Origin: Fragaria x ananassa
Lineage: Eukaryota; Streptophyta; Magnoliopsida; Rosales; Rosaceae
NCBI GenBank assembly: GCA_034370585.1
Contig: CP139771.1
Location: 24,390,501-24,454,500, forward strand
Direction of reading: 5' to 3'
DNA length: 64,000 nt
Part shown: positions 10,101-20,517 of the stretch, piece after piece
How the letters are laid out: each line of letters starts with the position of its first letter
Position numbering within the stretch: position 1 is the stretch's first letter
Program-made: the position numbers and the translations under genes
Notes under the pieces: generated by a model
Told to the model about the DNA's origin: nothing
Database searches by the model: none
Seen by the model: only the letters and a program-made list of their open reading frames with translations

Positions 10101-12038
10101 CTCCTCCTTAGGCGGAATTTTGTGGTCCAGGCGCACGTACTTCGCCTCGATTAGGTCATTGAAGACCAAATGGGCGTTCTTGGCGTCGTAAGTGTACGAC
10201 TCGTATTCTGGTTTGGTCCAAGCAAAGGACTGGATGGTGATCGGCTCGCGGGTCATCTTCAGGTTCTTCAGTTTGTGAGCCACTTGCTTGCCGGTCAGCT
10301 CTACCGCGCCAATGTCGTCCAAGTCCTGATCTGCATGGGCTGGCTCCGGCCTTTGATAGTAGGGATCGTGAGCAGGGGTTTGCATGCTGAGTGCCCCCAC
10401 GATCCGGTTCTTTCCTGGTACATAGGTTCCCTTGGAAGCGTTGGCCTTGTCGTCCAGCTCGTTCAGGATGAGCTCGTAGCTGCCAACCTTGTTGATCAGG
10501 TCACCTATGGAACTGAAGCGCTCTCCATGGTGCTTCAGCCGCTGGCGGTGCTCCAGACCCCGGATAGCCAATTTGATGGCTTCCTGCTCAGGCAGCAGGT
10601 AATCGCATTTGGCCTGCTGGATTTTGAAGCGCTGGAGGAAAGACACTCCGGACTCCATGATCTGCTGGCTCATCTGCGTGAGGGAGTCGAGGCCGACTTC
10701 GGGCTCAATTGTGCCGTATGTCTCCCGGAAGAGACGTTCCATGGTGGGCCAGTCTGGAATTGACCCCGGCTTCAGTCTGGAATACCAGGTGAAAGCGGCT
10801 CCGGACAGAGAAGTCCCGAAGAGCTTGAGCTTCAGCATATCATCATTCCCGTATTGGCCGCATTGGACCTTGAAACGGGCCATGTGAGTTGCTGCGTCTT
10901 CCCTTGTCTCCCCAGAAAATGTGGTGAAGACGATGTTCTTGAACCCGTGGGGGAAGGGATACTGTGCCACGCTATCTGGATAGGGGTCACGGTAGTGCAA
11001 GCTAGCATCACCCTTTCCGGTGTGCTCCTTGACAATGCTTGAGATGAGTTGGCGCCAGTCGGCCGCCGTTACTGGTGCAGAATCTGCCCCCTGGTCATGG
11101 CCATGCCATGCGGAGAAACTAGGGGCCTGTCCGACGTTCTTATGAGTCGAACTGGAATAAGCCACGATCGGGTCGTCTGGTGTCCCCATTCCTTGCGGCG
11201 CAAGAGCATCGGTGCCCTTGAGTGTGATCCTAGGGCTGCATGGCGAGGGTAGACGGGGTGGTGTCCTTGATGAGCTGGCCCCCATTGTGAATTGGGGAGC
11301 CTTTTGGCCCCCGACCCTCGGATTTGCCCTAGGACGCTCATTTGGCGGGATATACCTCGAGCCCTCCGCTGCGCTTGAACTGGTGGAGTTCAGAGCGTGA
11401 TTCTTCGGCGCTTGGGCCCGAATCCAGTCTTCCATCTGCAGGACCCTTGTACTCAGGGTATCATGGCGCTCTTTGTAGTCTTCGAGCTTTTCCATGCTGT
11501 TTTTGCTCCCGAAGAAGGAAGCGTCCTGCTGTTGCTGCAGCTTGGTGTCATGGTCGTTCAGACGATGGGTTTGGGCTTCTAGGGCCTTTGTATAGGCCAC
11601 CTTGCTCTGATCCAGTTCAGTCTGGATCCTTTGCAGAGAGCCGGACATTATGTCCTTGTCCTCCCTGATTGTGCCAACCACATAGTTGAACTCCTCGCTG
11701 AGCTTGGCGTGGTTTTCCTGGTTTGCGAGCCAGATCTCCTTGTCCTTAGCGACCTGCGCAGAGAGGTCCTGGACAACTTGCTGAGTTTCTTCAGCCTTTA
11801 AGCCGCACTCTCTCCTGAGCGCGCCGATCTCATTCTTGAAATCACTCCTTAGCTCTTCGAACATTCTGCGGACCTCCTCTGTAGACAGAGTAGGTCCCGC
11901 TTCTGGGATTGGTTGCGAGTTTGCCATTGTGGACTTAGCGAGGTCGGGGTTGCCGAACCGATTGAGAATCTCTTCTTTAGCGAGAGATCTGCAAGCCGCG
12001 CTGTTATGGGGCTTGTATTGTGGAGCCTTATGTTTCAA
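7107..12038 (-). CDS. gag-pro: gag-protease polyprotein
   Basis: Open frame of 1,643 codons; a second in-frame ATG at 11,927 (MANSQ) is an equally plausible start. The N-terminus is coiled coil. Residues about 357-530 are the retrotransposon gag (capsid) domain. Two zinc-knuckle-like motifs of the form C-x2-H-x4-H-x4-C follow near residues 651-665 (CAFHNVYNH) and 779-795 (CSFHDSWGH). Then comes a long disordered Pro/Arg/Ser region with 17-residue tandem repeats (about 1,076-1,161), and an aspartic protease with DTGA near 1,463 and ILGRDW near 1,540. The frame ends at 7,107-7,109, overlapping the pol ATG. It forms the virus-like particle and releases its parts. The frame is intact, unlike pol. 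Confidence 0.92.
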   Translation of the reverse strand: MKHKAPQYKPHNSAACRSLAKEEILNRFGNPDLAKSTMANSQPIPEAGPTLSTEEVRRMFEELRSDFKNEIGALRRECGLKAEETQQVVQDLSAQVAKDKEIWLANQENHAKLSEEFNYVVGTIREDKDIMSGSLQRIQTELDQSKVAYTKALEAQTHRLNDHDTKLQQQQDASFFGSKNSMEKLEDYKERHDTLSTRVLQMEDWIRAQAPKNHALNSTSSSAAEGSRYIPPNERPRANPRVGGQKAPQFTMGASSSRTPPRLPSPCSPRITLKGTDALAPQGMGTPDDPIVAYSSSTHKNVGQAPSFSAWHGHDQGADSAPVTAADWRQLISSIVKEHTGKGDASLHYRDPYPDSVAQYPFPHGFKNIVFTTFSGETREDAATHMARFKVQCGQYGNDDMLKLKLFGTSLSGAAFTWYSRLKPGSIPDWPTMERLFRETYGTIEPEVGLDSLTQMSQQIMESGVSFLQRFKIQQAKCDYLLPEQEAIKLAIRGLEHRQRLKHHGERFSSIGDLINKVGSYELILNELDDKANASKGTYVPGKNRIVGALSMQTPAHDPYYQRPEPAHADQDLDDIGAVELTGKQVAHKLKNLKMTREPITIQSFAWTKPEYESYTYDAKNAHLVFNDLIEAKYVRLDHKIPPKEELKDKKYCAFHNVYNHDTKDCVKLRDQLQTWLNSGELRMKAPGSTASLVDVDPFSPVVGMVEVNWADQAQDDERRRAPKRGREEGDDNTRQPRRQYTYNESLAHEVLEDLREAGLVTLRSLPYSEYRDGRVHCSFHDSWGHRTCECRQLRDQIQDWLDLGYICFKDEGGFTIATAGFAWPRVGQRMITLDLSPNAGPSDPPGRNRKRPANNYMLPDNQTRSTADPARQLVARLEPDRPSYKDKGKAIMRDDRPSPAKGSQPTSPRTREELEKRIARLETYVAAHWAAAIPPSPAASEMDMSESSSGSHSSGAPSPRNGVLTNPYIPPTSKSAIKEGVWYTQQGGKAVTISKSKKRKLQKRYGSILRVLRAVDEGAIRPSQLAQTPERMWREAEGLRAILQMPPVAPPRICEQFSDDPAPKPNVFCRLTVPPKPDSQPPRRRQSPPPEQRRDPQPPRRRPSPAPERRRDQQPSRRRPSPVPDRRRDPQPARPNPSPEPTRRRDQQPSRRRPSPEPDQSKAPPTGPRRKLFMTPDSESKREPSQPSRRQERRDTEADARREPPSPQQPRPRRTPEPETRMVPRVSALQQLGKEDNGKAPAAADKQPTRDQPLPTKAVWRPRQPEVSEPPAETPAPSSPNLAEQMAQRFRENEEADEAHSEPRLNLEEEQDEEQAESFTCNMIEISGWEAEEGFSREADAFAVLEGEHGIIDTPLIPVSEQFSFQVGMVFFISERYALPPNTTCSAADITIISEDDSNVPPPCSSEMGPVLAPADGTPQEESSSSFAPRPTMTFSTPTLDMATHMRPLYITAEVQGKLINKVMIDTGAAVNVVTTRTMGLLDIPRSMIQTTSLTVKNFTGQVSRTLGLLFLRVKVGPASRVYTFFVAECVSSYSMILGRDWIHRSFCVPSSMHQELMIWDTEKRESVIIKADPRPFSIFANLNDARYYNTDLGPLDVQGVDHKGRPYGVTASNLTRWGLTQAKDDLQRPHTIATLTPHFDG

Positions 12039-12110
12039 ACAAGAAAGCGAAGGTCTCCGGTATGGGGAGTCGTCGAACTTCCCAATGATTGCTGGAAAAA
12101 TAAACTCCCT

Positions 12111-12128
12111 GTCCCACTGGGCGTGCCA
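12111..12128 (-). promoter_or_regulatory. Primer-binding site
   Basis: On the minus strand, TGGCACGCCCAGTGGGAC begins one base after the CA that ends the 5' LTR. TGG pairs with the CCA tail of the priming tRNA. I did not identify the tRNA. Confidence 0.75.
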
Positions 12129-12129
12129 A

Positions 12130-12978
12130 TGTTTTGGCCCACGTCCTCAGCAAGGGAGTGATGAGGGATCAAATGTTAAAAAATGGTGTGTGCGGGGCGT
12201 GCCACCTCACGGATGAGGAAAGAGAACGGTGCGCGTCCTGACTTCTTGACCAGGCGAATGAGGGCTCCGGCGTCACCTGATGAGGAAATATTTCCGAGCT
12301 TACTCTTCTTAATCACCTGTCGATCGATACTCACTGTGAGAGCGAGCAGAGCAACAATTGGGAAATCGGAGACGAGTCCTGACGGGCTTCGGGATCTAAA
12401 GCGGGGTGCGCTTAGAACGTTAGGGTTTCGAGAAGACTCGAAGGTTTCGACTGTGTACGTCTGTTTGAGAGAGATTTGTTGATTGATTCATTGTGTGTCG
12501 TGTGTAGAACATGGAGCTCCCTTATATATCTATCCGTAAGCAACTCGTGGAGACTTACTCACAATCCAATGAGGACTCTGCAATTAGAATCCCACAAGGA
12601 TACGTTTAACTCGCCAGTCGTGCGCTCCATGCAACACGTGTCAAACCTATCTCGCTTAGGTTTCGTTCCCTGCCTCGCTGCATTTCATTTGTCGTGTAGT
12701 AAGCGAACTCAAACACTAAGCGACCTTATCCCGAGGGCGTTATTAGTCATTTCCAACCCATCCTCGCAAGAACTATAGAGTCCCATGCGAACTGGAGATA
12801 AGGATCCCGCGAGGACACCGAGTCTCACAAGGTATCAGAATCTTCTGGATAAAAGCCACGTCACGTGCTGCCAAACCTCGCTACCCTTGATGAGCTAAAA
12901 AAGGCCACAGGCGTTGGCCCAAATGATATCCAAGCCTTTCTCGAGTCTTGGACCGAAAATGCCCACTGGGCTCAAACA
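12130..12978 (-). repeat. 5' LTR of the gypsy element
   Basis: About 849 bp, bounded on the minus strand by TGTTT and AAACA, next to the primer-binding site. A TATA-like stretch (minus strand, 12,522-12,529) is the likely promoter. The outer border is ambiguous by a few bases (12,978 or 12,981). The 3' part matches the LTR at 39,245-40,830, including the last bases GGCCAAAACA, which shows the two belong to related families. The 3' LTR is outside the window. Confidence 0.8.
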
Positions 12979-12981
12979 ACA

Positions 12982-13247
12982 TCTTAAGCGAATAAAAAAA
13001 TTTTCGTCGGCCAAGGTGTTAAATCTTGGGCGACGAATATTTTTGGGCGACGAGAAGTAGATTTTAGGCGACGAAATTCGTATCGTCGCCTAAGAATTAC
13101 TCTTAGGTGACGACGGAATGAATTTTCGTCGCCCAAGTTCTTGGCCGACGCACTTCTGGCGACGACGTCTTGGCCGACGACATATCGTCGCCTAAGTATT
13201 TAGGCGACAAAATTTTTTAACAGCCCAAGTTAAAATTTCTGGTAGTG
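12982..13247. mobile_element. CACTA (En/Spm-type) transposon end, truncated by the gypsy LTR
   Basis: The right edge reads CACTACCAGAAATTTTAAC on the minus strand, a classical CACTA terminus. Inside are about a dozen copies, in both orientations, of a short motif close to TAGGCGACGA, as in the subterminal repeats that bind CACTA transposase. The left end is missing: the sequence runs directly into the gypsy LTR, so either the retrotransposon inserted into a CACTA element or a deletion joined them. Confidence 0.7.
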
Positions 13248-13264
13248 TATGGTAGGAGATAGTC

Positions 13265-13660
13265 TACATGCGTGATTCACAAATGAGCAATAATTGTTCT
13301 GCGGAATCTGCCAATAGGTGCTCTGCCCATTGGGGTAGGATGAATGCAGGAATGCGGGTCGTTGGTGCTTCGGAGATCTAAAGTGTGAATCACGTTCTAA
13401 TCCACTAATCCATGCCTCTGGTAGGAAAATGTTACATGAACCTGGTTGGAATACAGGAAAACAATAAAAAGCTAGACTGCATTATTTGCGACAAAATTGC
13501 ATGCAACGGTAATTGTACTAATTAACAGTTAGTAATTAATGAATTAACCCTACTAAAAGATGCAAGATAATCAAGTCCCCTTCATATATATTCAAACCAA
13601 TGTTGTACTGTACTATGATTTTGATTATAGCACCCTTTAGCAATCCTAATTAAAAAACTC
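13265..13660. repeat. Dispersed ~390-bp repeat, copy 1
   Basis: Direct repeat of 23,554-23,930, same orientation, with only scattered substitutions and small indels (for example an extra ~28 bp here near 13,440-13,467). Homology starts at TACATGCGTGATTCAC and ends at CAATCCTAATTAAAA in both copies. Here its right end abuts the borate-transporter relic. No coding capacity or terminal repeats recognised. Confidence 0.85.
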
Positions 13661-14221
13661 TGGCCTTTTCTTGCTGAATGTGTACATATAATTGTACATA
13701 ATGACAGTTGGTTCAGCAACTCCTAAAACCAGCGAAGGCTGTCCGCCGAATAATGATTGGATGACACCACATAATGATTGGCTGTACTCAAGCTTCCCTC
13801 TGCCAGCATACAAACATAAATTTCAGACTCCATTAAAACTTAAAAGCCTCAACTAAAAACACAGAAACTAGCTATAAACTAAAACATAATAATATATAGG
13901 TATGCACAGAGTGGATTTTTATTAAGGGATTCTACCTGTATCCCTACTCAATTGCTCCCCAAAGGCGATCACTGGAAGCGCAGAAGCAAATAAAATGTAG
14001 GACGTTGGAGCTAATATCCAGAAAATGGATCGGAGTCAAAACACTATGAACTAAGCCAAACAACACAACAAATCAATCCGATATCGAAACTAAGATCATA
14101 AGATTTAATTTACCTAAAGCCGGCCAGAACAAATTTCACCAATCCAGTCCTGTTTATAGCATGCTTTTCTTCCTTTAAAATCATTGACAATACCCTTGAA
14201 TGGACTTTTGATGCTGTCCAT
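13661..14221 (-). pseudogene. 5' fragment of a BOR-type borate transporter gene
   Basis: Three short exon remnants on the minus strand match the N-terminus of BOR/SLC4-like boron exporters. Exon 1 (14,221-14,114) encodes KGIVNDFKGR then CYKQDW; exon 2 (14,018-13,936) encodes LAPTSYILFASALPVIAFGE; exon 3 (about 13,812-13,661) ends with GGQPSLVLGVAEPTVIMY. Lesions are visible: a 4-bp duplication (GGCC) near 14,120 shifts the end of exon 1, the exon 2 acceptor reads TG instead of AG, and exon 3 lacks a piece so that its two halves lie in different frames. All later exons are missing where the 390-bp repeat begins. The family exports borate across the plasma membrane; this fragment cannot encode a transporter. 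Confidence 0.75.
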
Positions 14222-17200
14222 TCCTGTTTTGCATAGAAAAAGAAAAGGATTAGAAATCTCAATTGGTTTCATCAAATTTATAGCCAAGTTATGTGAATCC
14301 CATTAGCATTAGGTGAATTACATGACTCGAAAACACAAGAAATTAAACACTATGAACACTGCCATAGTGTGATAGAGACACAAATGTGAAACAAAGTTTG
14401 ATACACCAAAAACACGAAACAGAACATGGGTTTGCATGTTTGATATTAAACCATGTTACCTTAAAAGAGGGTTTGGTTTGGTTGATTATGAACAATGTGT
14501 GACGTGACAGGAGGCGGCGACGGATGAAGAGAGAGGTAGACAGAGAGTGTTGTTGTGTGTGTGTGTGTTGCCGGCCGGTGAAGGGTCGCCGGAGGTCTCA
14601 GACACTCGTGTTAAGGGGTGCAGGGACAAAGGGATCCCCTCCCTGTCCCTCTCTCCTTGATATTAGAAAACGTGTGTCTCTGTGTTTCTGGCTGTCTTGC
14701 TTCTCAAAATGTTTGGTTTTCGAGAAAGTTTCGGAGATATAAATACAGACGAGGAGACGAGGAGGGATGCATGCAGAAGGAGGATCCGAGTTCGAGTTGA
14801 CCCGAGGACGAGAAGCTGATGTGGAGGAAGGGGATTGGCTGGAGGAGAGACGAGTTCGGAGAGCGCGTAACTGAGAATTTGTATGGTTTTTGTGTCGACC
14901 TTGACTGCGAGTTTGTTTTTGTGTTTTGTTCGTCTAGGTGTTTTTTAGGGCTCAAGTGCTCAACCATGAAACTGAAATACAATTCTGACAGAAAATCTGA
15001 CAGAAAATCCGTTCATGATCTACAATTTTTCTTAAATTTGATGTGGGATGTTATGAGTTTTCCTTTTACTCAGATTTACATAGATCCTGAATTTATTTTT
15101 CTTCTATTTTGGTGAGAACACTTTACAATGTGATATGTCACAAATGCTATTAGTTAAAATCTTTGAAACGTCGACTCCAACCGAAACTTCCAATCTTTAA
15201 TATATAGAACGACCGGAAGAAGTTTATGATAACTAGTCATTCGTGAATGACATATGCAACTAACAAACTAGAAAGTTTAGGAAGATTTAGGTTATATTTC
15301 TTGTCTTCTTGTTTTGTCATACTCACCACACAAAAGAAAAAATATTATTATTGCAAATTTGCAACACGGACAACGTACTTCACTATATAAGAAGAAATAC
15401 GGTGTTAGCTAGCTGTTTGATAGACACAAAATTGAATTATTTTGAGGTCATGATCATCGATCAGCTAGCCTCCCCTTAAGAACTTGACATGTTCTGATCT
15501 GGTAGCCTAAACTTCTCCTCCCAACTCCGCGTGGATTAGATATATATGATCGAGTATGCTGTCCATTCTCTTCTGGGATTTCTCTGTCATTTTTGTTTGC
15601 TATATACCAACCCTGGTAACCCACCTATACGCATCAATTCGAACCCTGATCGAAAATTTACAGAAGAATAGAAAGTCAGAAAGAGAAAGACAGCATGTTA
15701 CTCTGTCTAGCAATGAAGACACAGCTTTCATGCAGATACGTACAGAAGATCCTAGCTGAGCACAGCTTGGTTTTAGCTTTCGCAGCTTGACTGTAAATGC
15801 ATGCATGCATGACAACTGATCTGCATGCACAGATATCATCTTCGTTCTTATCAGTGTGACACCGACTCGATCTGTTGGAGTCCACGTCTTGCGGGTCTTC
15901 ATGTTCATTGTGCTGCCCTAGCTACTCCCATACGTCCTCGTTTTGCAACTTTAGAAGTGGTAATAACTAGTCCCACTATGAGAAAGAATCAGAGAAAAGA
16001 GAGGATAAGCCTTTACCAGCCTTTACATGAAACAATTCGATATCCACCTATCTTCAGTTACTTTGTTTGTGAAGTGGGAATTGTGCTAATCTTGCGCAAA
16101 AACAACATATATCTTCTCTCGAGCCTTGTGCCTTTAGTTAGCTTTGTAGCACTATCCGGGATTAACTTAACCACATTTAGCTAGCAATCGGCAATCCGGG
16201 ATTAACTTAACCACAACTAGCTAGCTAGTGCGTTTAGTGTAAAGTTCATCTCAAATTTGGATCCAATAACAACGGACTTGCTTGATCGACTAACCTGAGT
16301 GCCCTGTAAGAGATCGATGATTGGGTTTGTGGTCCTTCCAGCTATCATAAGTACCGTACGCAGTACGTGAAATCCCCACCATAGTTTTATGAGGAGATAT
16401 TTATTCAAGGTGATCGATCGATAAAGTTATACGCAAAAGTATGCAATAAGATCATTTAGCTTGCATAGTCTAGCTGCTATAGTATATGTTTCTCCAATAT
16501 TTGGTTACCTGCAAAAACTAATATGCAGTACATGAATCAAGTTTGCTGTTGTCTTTTAGAAGTAGTATTTACTGTTTAGTACTATTCCCTAAGTTTGCTG
16601 TTTCTATCTGTGTGTTTAGTGTGGAGAACCAGAGTTCTTATTCGATGAGGGGAAAAATGCAAGTGGAACAAACCCTAATTGAGTACCCAGAGAACACACC
16701 AGGATATTAATTAAGCTGGTATTAGTTAAGCTCAAGGATATTATATGAATAAGATGTCGGCATCTTTCCAACTTTTAGGTGTTAGCTATAATAGTTAAAA
16801 ACTAGCCAGTACGTTCAATCTGGACGGAAACCCTAGCTGCCTTACTGAAACTACAATTATAACTTATTGCTCATATCGATCACATGCCATTCTAGACGAC
16901 GACTTAACAATCAATTAACAAGGACTCGATCGATCGGGGATCTAGTACTCTGAAGGATCTAAGGAACAATGAACAGCCACCCATGTTCATGGATTAATTA
17001 TATAAACTTGGTAATGTCTGTTGCTTGAGATAGATTCCATCATGGCGGCCTAGGGTTTAATTAAACTAATTAATCTTTCCACTTATAATTTAATTTATTT
17101 GCTTTAGGCACGCGGAGGTCATCGTTTCTGTTCTGGTTCGTTGACTTGTTGGTAATAATCGTAATCTAGCTATCTCCGACGGTCAATTAGAGAATTATAT

Positions 17201-17830
17201 ATTTTCCGATTTAAGTGACCATATGGTCAAATTCACGACAAGAACGTCCCAGAAAGACAGGTGTGCTTATAATTGAATCTTCACAATAATATAACGCACT
17301 ACATGCAGGTTCCCTTTGATCGAATGGTGTGCGTCTCAGATATATACAACACATTCATACTTTTATAAGCAGCTCATATCAATCATACAAATTTCAAGTT
17401 GAACTTATTTATTAACTTCATATATCAGTGCATAATGTATACATACGTACGGTTGGTGATTACATACAAAGAAGCTGACCCAAAAGGCCAAAAGAATTCT
17501 TGATTGCTAGCTAATTTTCCTTTATTTATATATGTAGAGATTACATATTTCTGAAATTGGAAAAACTTAATCAACGAATCGACATTGAAGTAACAACATA
17601 TATACACACACACACTGAAATTATTTCCCAGACTATCAGGGTTTTATTTGGATACAATAATCAAAGAATTAAAGAATGATCAAAGTATATGGGATCATTT
17701 GCCCCCATACTTTGAACTACAAGAAACTGTTACTTGAACAGTTAATGAAAATATAAAAAAACAACATTATGCTATTGTGTAATCTATATATATGTATAGA
17801 GGAATTCAAAAATTTTGGATATAAGATGCA
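14222..17830. other. Intergenic region; possible 5' UTR exon of the BOR relic
   Basis: A splice acceptor (CAAAACAG) lies just before the BOR ATG, and a candidate donor on the minus strand is at 14,458-14,459. The GT-rich, more GC-rich stretch at about 14,460-14,980 could therefore be an old 5' UTR exon and promoter. From 15,100 to 17,830 I see only AT-rich DNA. It includes a 22-bp direct repeat (16,154-16,175 and 16,194-16,215) and many runs of self-complementary tetramers such as CTAG and GATC. No gene recognised. Confidence 0.4.
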
Positions 17831-20351
17831 TCAATGTGAGTTCAGCTTCGGCTTGGGCATGGCACATTTTCCGTGGGGCGACCTTGCAAGGCGAAGCCAC
17901 TTCTCTTCAGAGAGTAGTTTTGCAAACCTGCACATTGATAATCAGAACTTTCTGTTAATATATATATATAATAATGTATGTTATACATAGATATTGTTAG
18001 AGCATCTTTATCAGACTCTATATTTTAGTTTTTTAATTATTTTAGAGAGCGTGTTTAGTTTTTTAGGTATTTTAAAAGCTCAAACAAACTAGTCAAAGTT
18101 TAGCTATTTTAACATTTAGCTATCTCACTAGCTAAATATAGCTAGCGTAGCTAGTGAGATGTGACTCTCTATAATTTAATACATTCCTTTTAAATTATTT
18201 AATATGATATATAAATACATATAAACTATTTAATCTTTATTTATAGAATAATATTAATTTAATACTAGCTAAATTAGAGAGCATTGATGTAGACGTATCT
18301 CAAAAGTCGCTAGCCAAAATGACATTTTTCTTTAATTTGACTAAAATTTAACTCAAAAATGTCTAGCATTGGTAAAGATGCTCTTAATTTGTTGCATTAT
18401 CAGATAAAAATAATACTAGAGATATGGGAGAAATTAACAAAGTAATATATGTTTGTACTTTGTATACCTTATAAGAGCCTCTGCATTGGTCTCATGATTG
18501 CAAACCTCAAATCTGCCATTCTCCAAATTAACCCTAGACACAGGTTTCTTCAATAGGCCTTCTCCAACTTCTAGGAGATCGTTCAAATTTTTCTTTGTGG
18601 CTACATCCACCGAAGATACTTGTCCACGTAGCGTGTCATCCTGCGTTTTCATTTCCATTGATCAATTATTAGATTTGTCTTTGTCAAAATTTTATACGAT
18701 TATTAATTTCATGGCTATCTAGAAGAATAAAATTACACAGAGATAATTATAATAAGAACCTGAATTCGAAGATAGTTTTTCTCTGAGCGAAGGGCTTGGA
18801 AAACTACAGACAGGTGAAGATCGACCATATCGGCACTTGCCTGACTGTAAACGTTTATGATTGGGGTGGAACCACCACTGGTTAACCATTTCAAGATGCC
18901 CCATTTAGCTGCTCTCGGCGCATTGTACTTGAATTCAGATTTTGGTGAGCCAGTTCCTAATGATATAACCAAAAACCGTCCATAGTCCATGGGTTTTATA
19001 GGGAAAAAATCCGAGCTCCCCTTGATTATTTCCTTTGTAACTTCACCAATAGCAACCAGAGTCTGAAATTAAAGCAGAAGTATTCTGGGTTATATATATG
19101 TTCTTGATCATCAATCTTGGATCAGTTGGATGGTATATACTACTTACCGGATTATTTGCAGCGACACCGCCATCTATAAGGTTGAATTCTCTCACTTTCC
19201 CTTCTGCGTCCTCAGTTTCAAAATAATGAGCTGGAAGATAAGTTGGTGCTGCTGAGGTCGCGATGCTTATGTCTGAAAGCAAAGCATCAAAGGATGGCTT
19301 CGTTTTCACCTGATGTTATAGCATGCATAAATATATGTTAGATTTACTTACTCCAGCTATGAGTATAAATGCCATCGCATGCTATAACTTATAAGTGGAC
19401 TGATATTAATTCTAAACAGAAATAACAAATGTGCACGTACCTCGAAGCTGGAAAACACTGTTGGCTGGAGATTCTTTATATCAAACGTAGGAATGACAAC
19501 GTTAGTCAATGTCTGATGCAGTTTCTTGTTACCTAGCTTTTCCTTTATCAAGCTATGTAGATACTTACCATCGTACTTTGGTCCTACTAGAGATTTGATG
19601 ATGCTTATAAGATGAGGAAACAGCCACCATCTGTCGAGGGTATAAGGAATTCAAAGCTGATTATAGTTACTTGAAAGCATATGATAGTTAGGGTTTTTTT
19701 TTGATACGATATGATAGCTAGGGTTAAAAGAATATTTAGTAAACTACTAATATGCAAGCATTACGTACGTCTTCTGGGGGAATATTTTAGGGCCATGCTT
19801 AAGGTAGAAGTCCTTTATATCTTTAGCAGCAAACACCGGTCGGTTATTCTCATCTGGGGTAGTAAGCATGGCCGTCACAAGACCTCCAGTGCTTGTCCCT
19901 GAAACCACATCAAAATAGTCCGCGAGTCTTGCATCTTCCCCATCCAGCTTCTGCAAAATGATCAAAATGTCAGGTCTATTGGTTGATCAACCTAGGAGAA
20001 ATGCACGACTGCACGAGTCGGACTGCACATCTTAATCACATTGTATATGACAGTTGAGTACTTTAGCACCTACTTAAGGCCTCTAGCATTATTGAGATCG
20101 GGCATGCGTGTACATGTTGGCATGGACAGTGAATACGATACCTACTTAACTTGAAAATTCAAGGGCGTAACCCTAGTTTGGTAAAAAAACTGATTTATGG
20201 TTCATTTGCTACGTACCTGAAGCTCAGATTCAAGAAAAGCAAGGATGGTTCCTGGGATTAACCCTCTTATTCCACCTCCATCAATGCTTAAAACAGTGAT
20301 TAGGTTTCCATAAGTTGGTGGCTGTAGTGGGATGCTGTTGGTTCTTTCCAT
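17831..20351 (-). CDS. Patatin-like phospholipase A (PLP-A), intact
   Basis: Seven exons on the minus strand: 20351-20217, 19950-19769, 19630-19441, 19309-19148, 19062-18760, 18640-18468, 17927-17831. They join into 413 codons plus stop. Family: plant patatin-like acyl hydrolases, which release fatty acids from membrane phospholipids and galactolipids in defence and lipid turnover. Visible motifs: oxyanion loop DGGGIRG (24-30), nucleophile GTSTG with Ser65, and the Asp of the catalytic dyad in LIDGGVAANNP (Asp215). No signal peptide or membrane segment, so probably cytosolic. The start is the methionine of MERTNS, matching PLP-C. Intron 6 holds a 384-bp MITE. All motifs present and the frame is open, so a functional gene is likely. 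Confidence 0.9.
18000..18383. mobile_element. Tourist-like MITE in intron 6 of PLP-A
   Basis: 384 bp with inverted ends starting GAGCATCTTTA and a TTA duplication on both sides (17,997-17,999 and 18,384-18,386), as in PIF/Harbinger-derived MITEs. The matching intron of PLP-C is only 150 bp and lacks it. No coding capacity. Confidence 0.75.
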
Positions 20352-20506
20352 GAGATTGATCGAGAAAGTCTGGGCTGCTGCTATATATGTGTGAGAGTAA
20401 ATTGAGGATAAAGAGATTGTAATTGAACTGATGAACTTTAGAAGTAGAGGCTTTATGATAAAAGATCGAGTTCTTTGGTGAATTCATATTTGAGAGAACA
20501 AGTACA

Positions 20507-20517
20507 GGTATTTATAG
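20507..20517 (-). promoter_or_regulatory. TATA box of PLP-A
   Basis: CTATAAATACC on the minus strand, about 160 bp before the start codon. The position matches the TATA boxes of PLP-C and PLP-E relative to their start codons. Confidence 0.55.

Larger units (their letters stand above)
1..12978 (-). mobile_element. Ty3/gypsy LTR retrotransposon, Tat lineage (3' end outside window)
   Basis: Large LTR retrotransposon read on the minus strand: 5' LTR at 12,130-12,978, primer-binding site just inside it, gag-protease frame (12,038-7,107), pol frame (7,114-3,504, broken), then a non-coding stretch and an oppositely oriented spliced gene (2-2,465). The order protease-RT-RNase H-integrase is Ty3/gypsy. 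The extra archaeal-like RNase H after the ordinary one, and an antisense gene between pol and the 3' LTR, are known traits of the plant Tat group (Ogre, Grande, RIRE2 relatives). The 3' LTR, polypurine tract and left target-site copy lie left of base 1, so age and target duplication cannot be judged. At least 13 kb long. The integrase frame shift suggests this copy is not autonomous. Confidence 0.93.

Noticed and set aside
12990..13215. Repeated GCGACGA motifs resembling a repeat array
   Set aside because: Motifs are short, in both orientations and irregularly spaced; they are CACTA subterminal repeats, not CRISPR.
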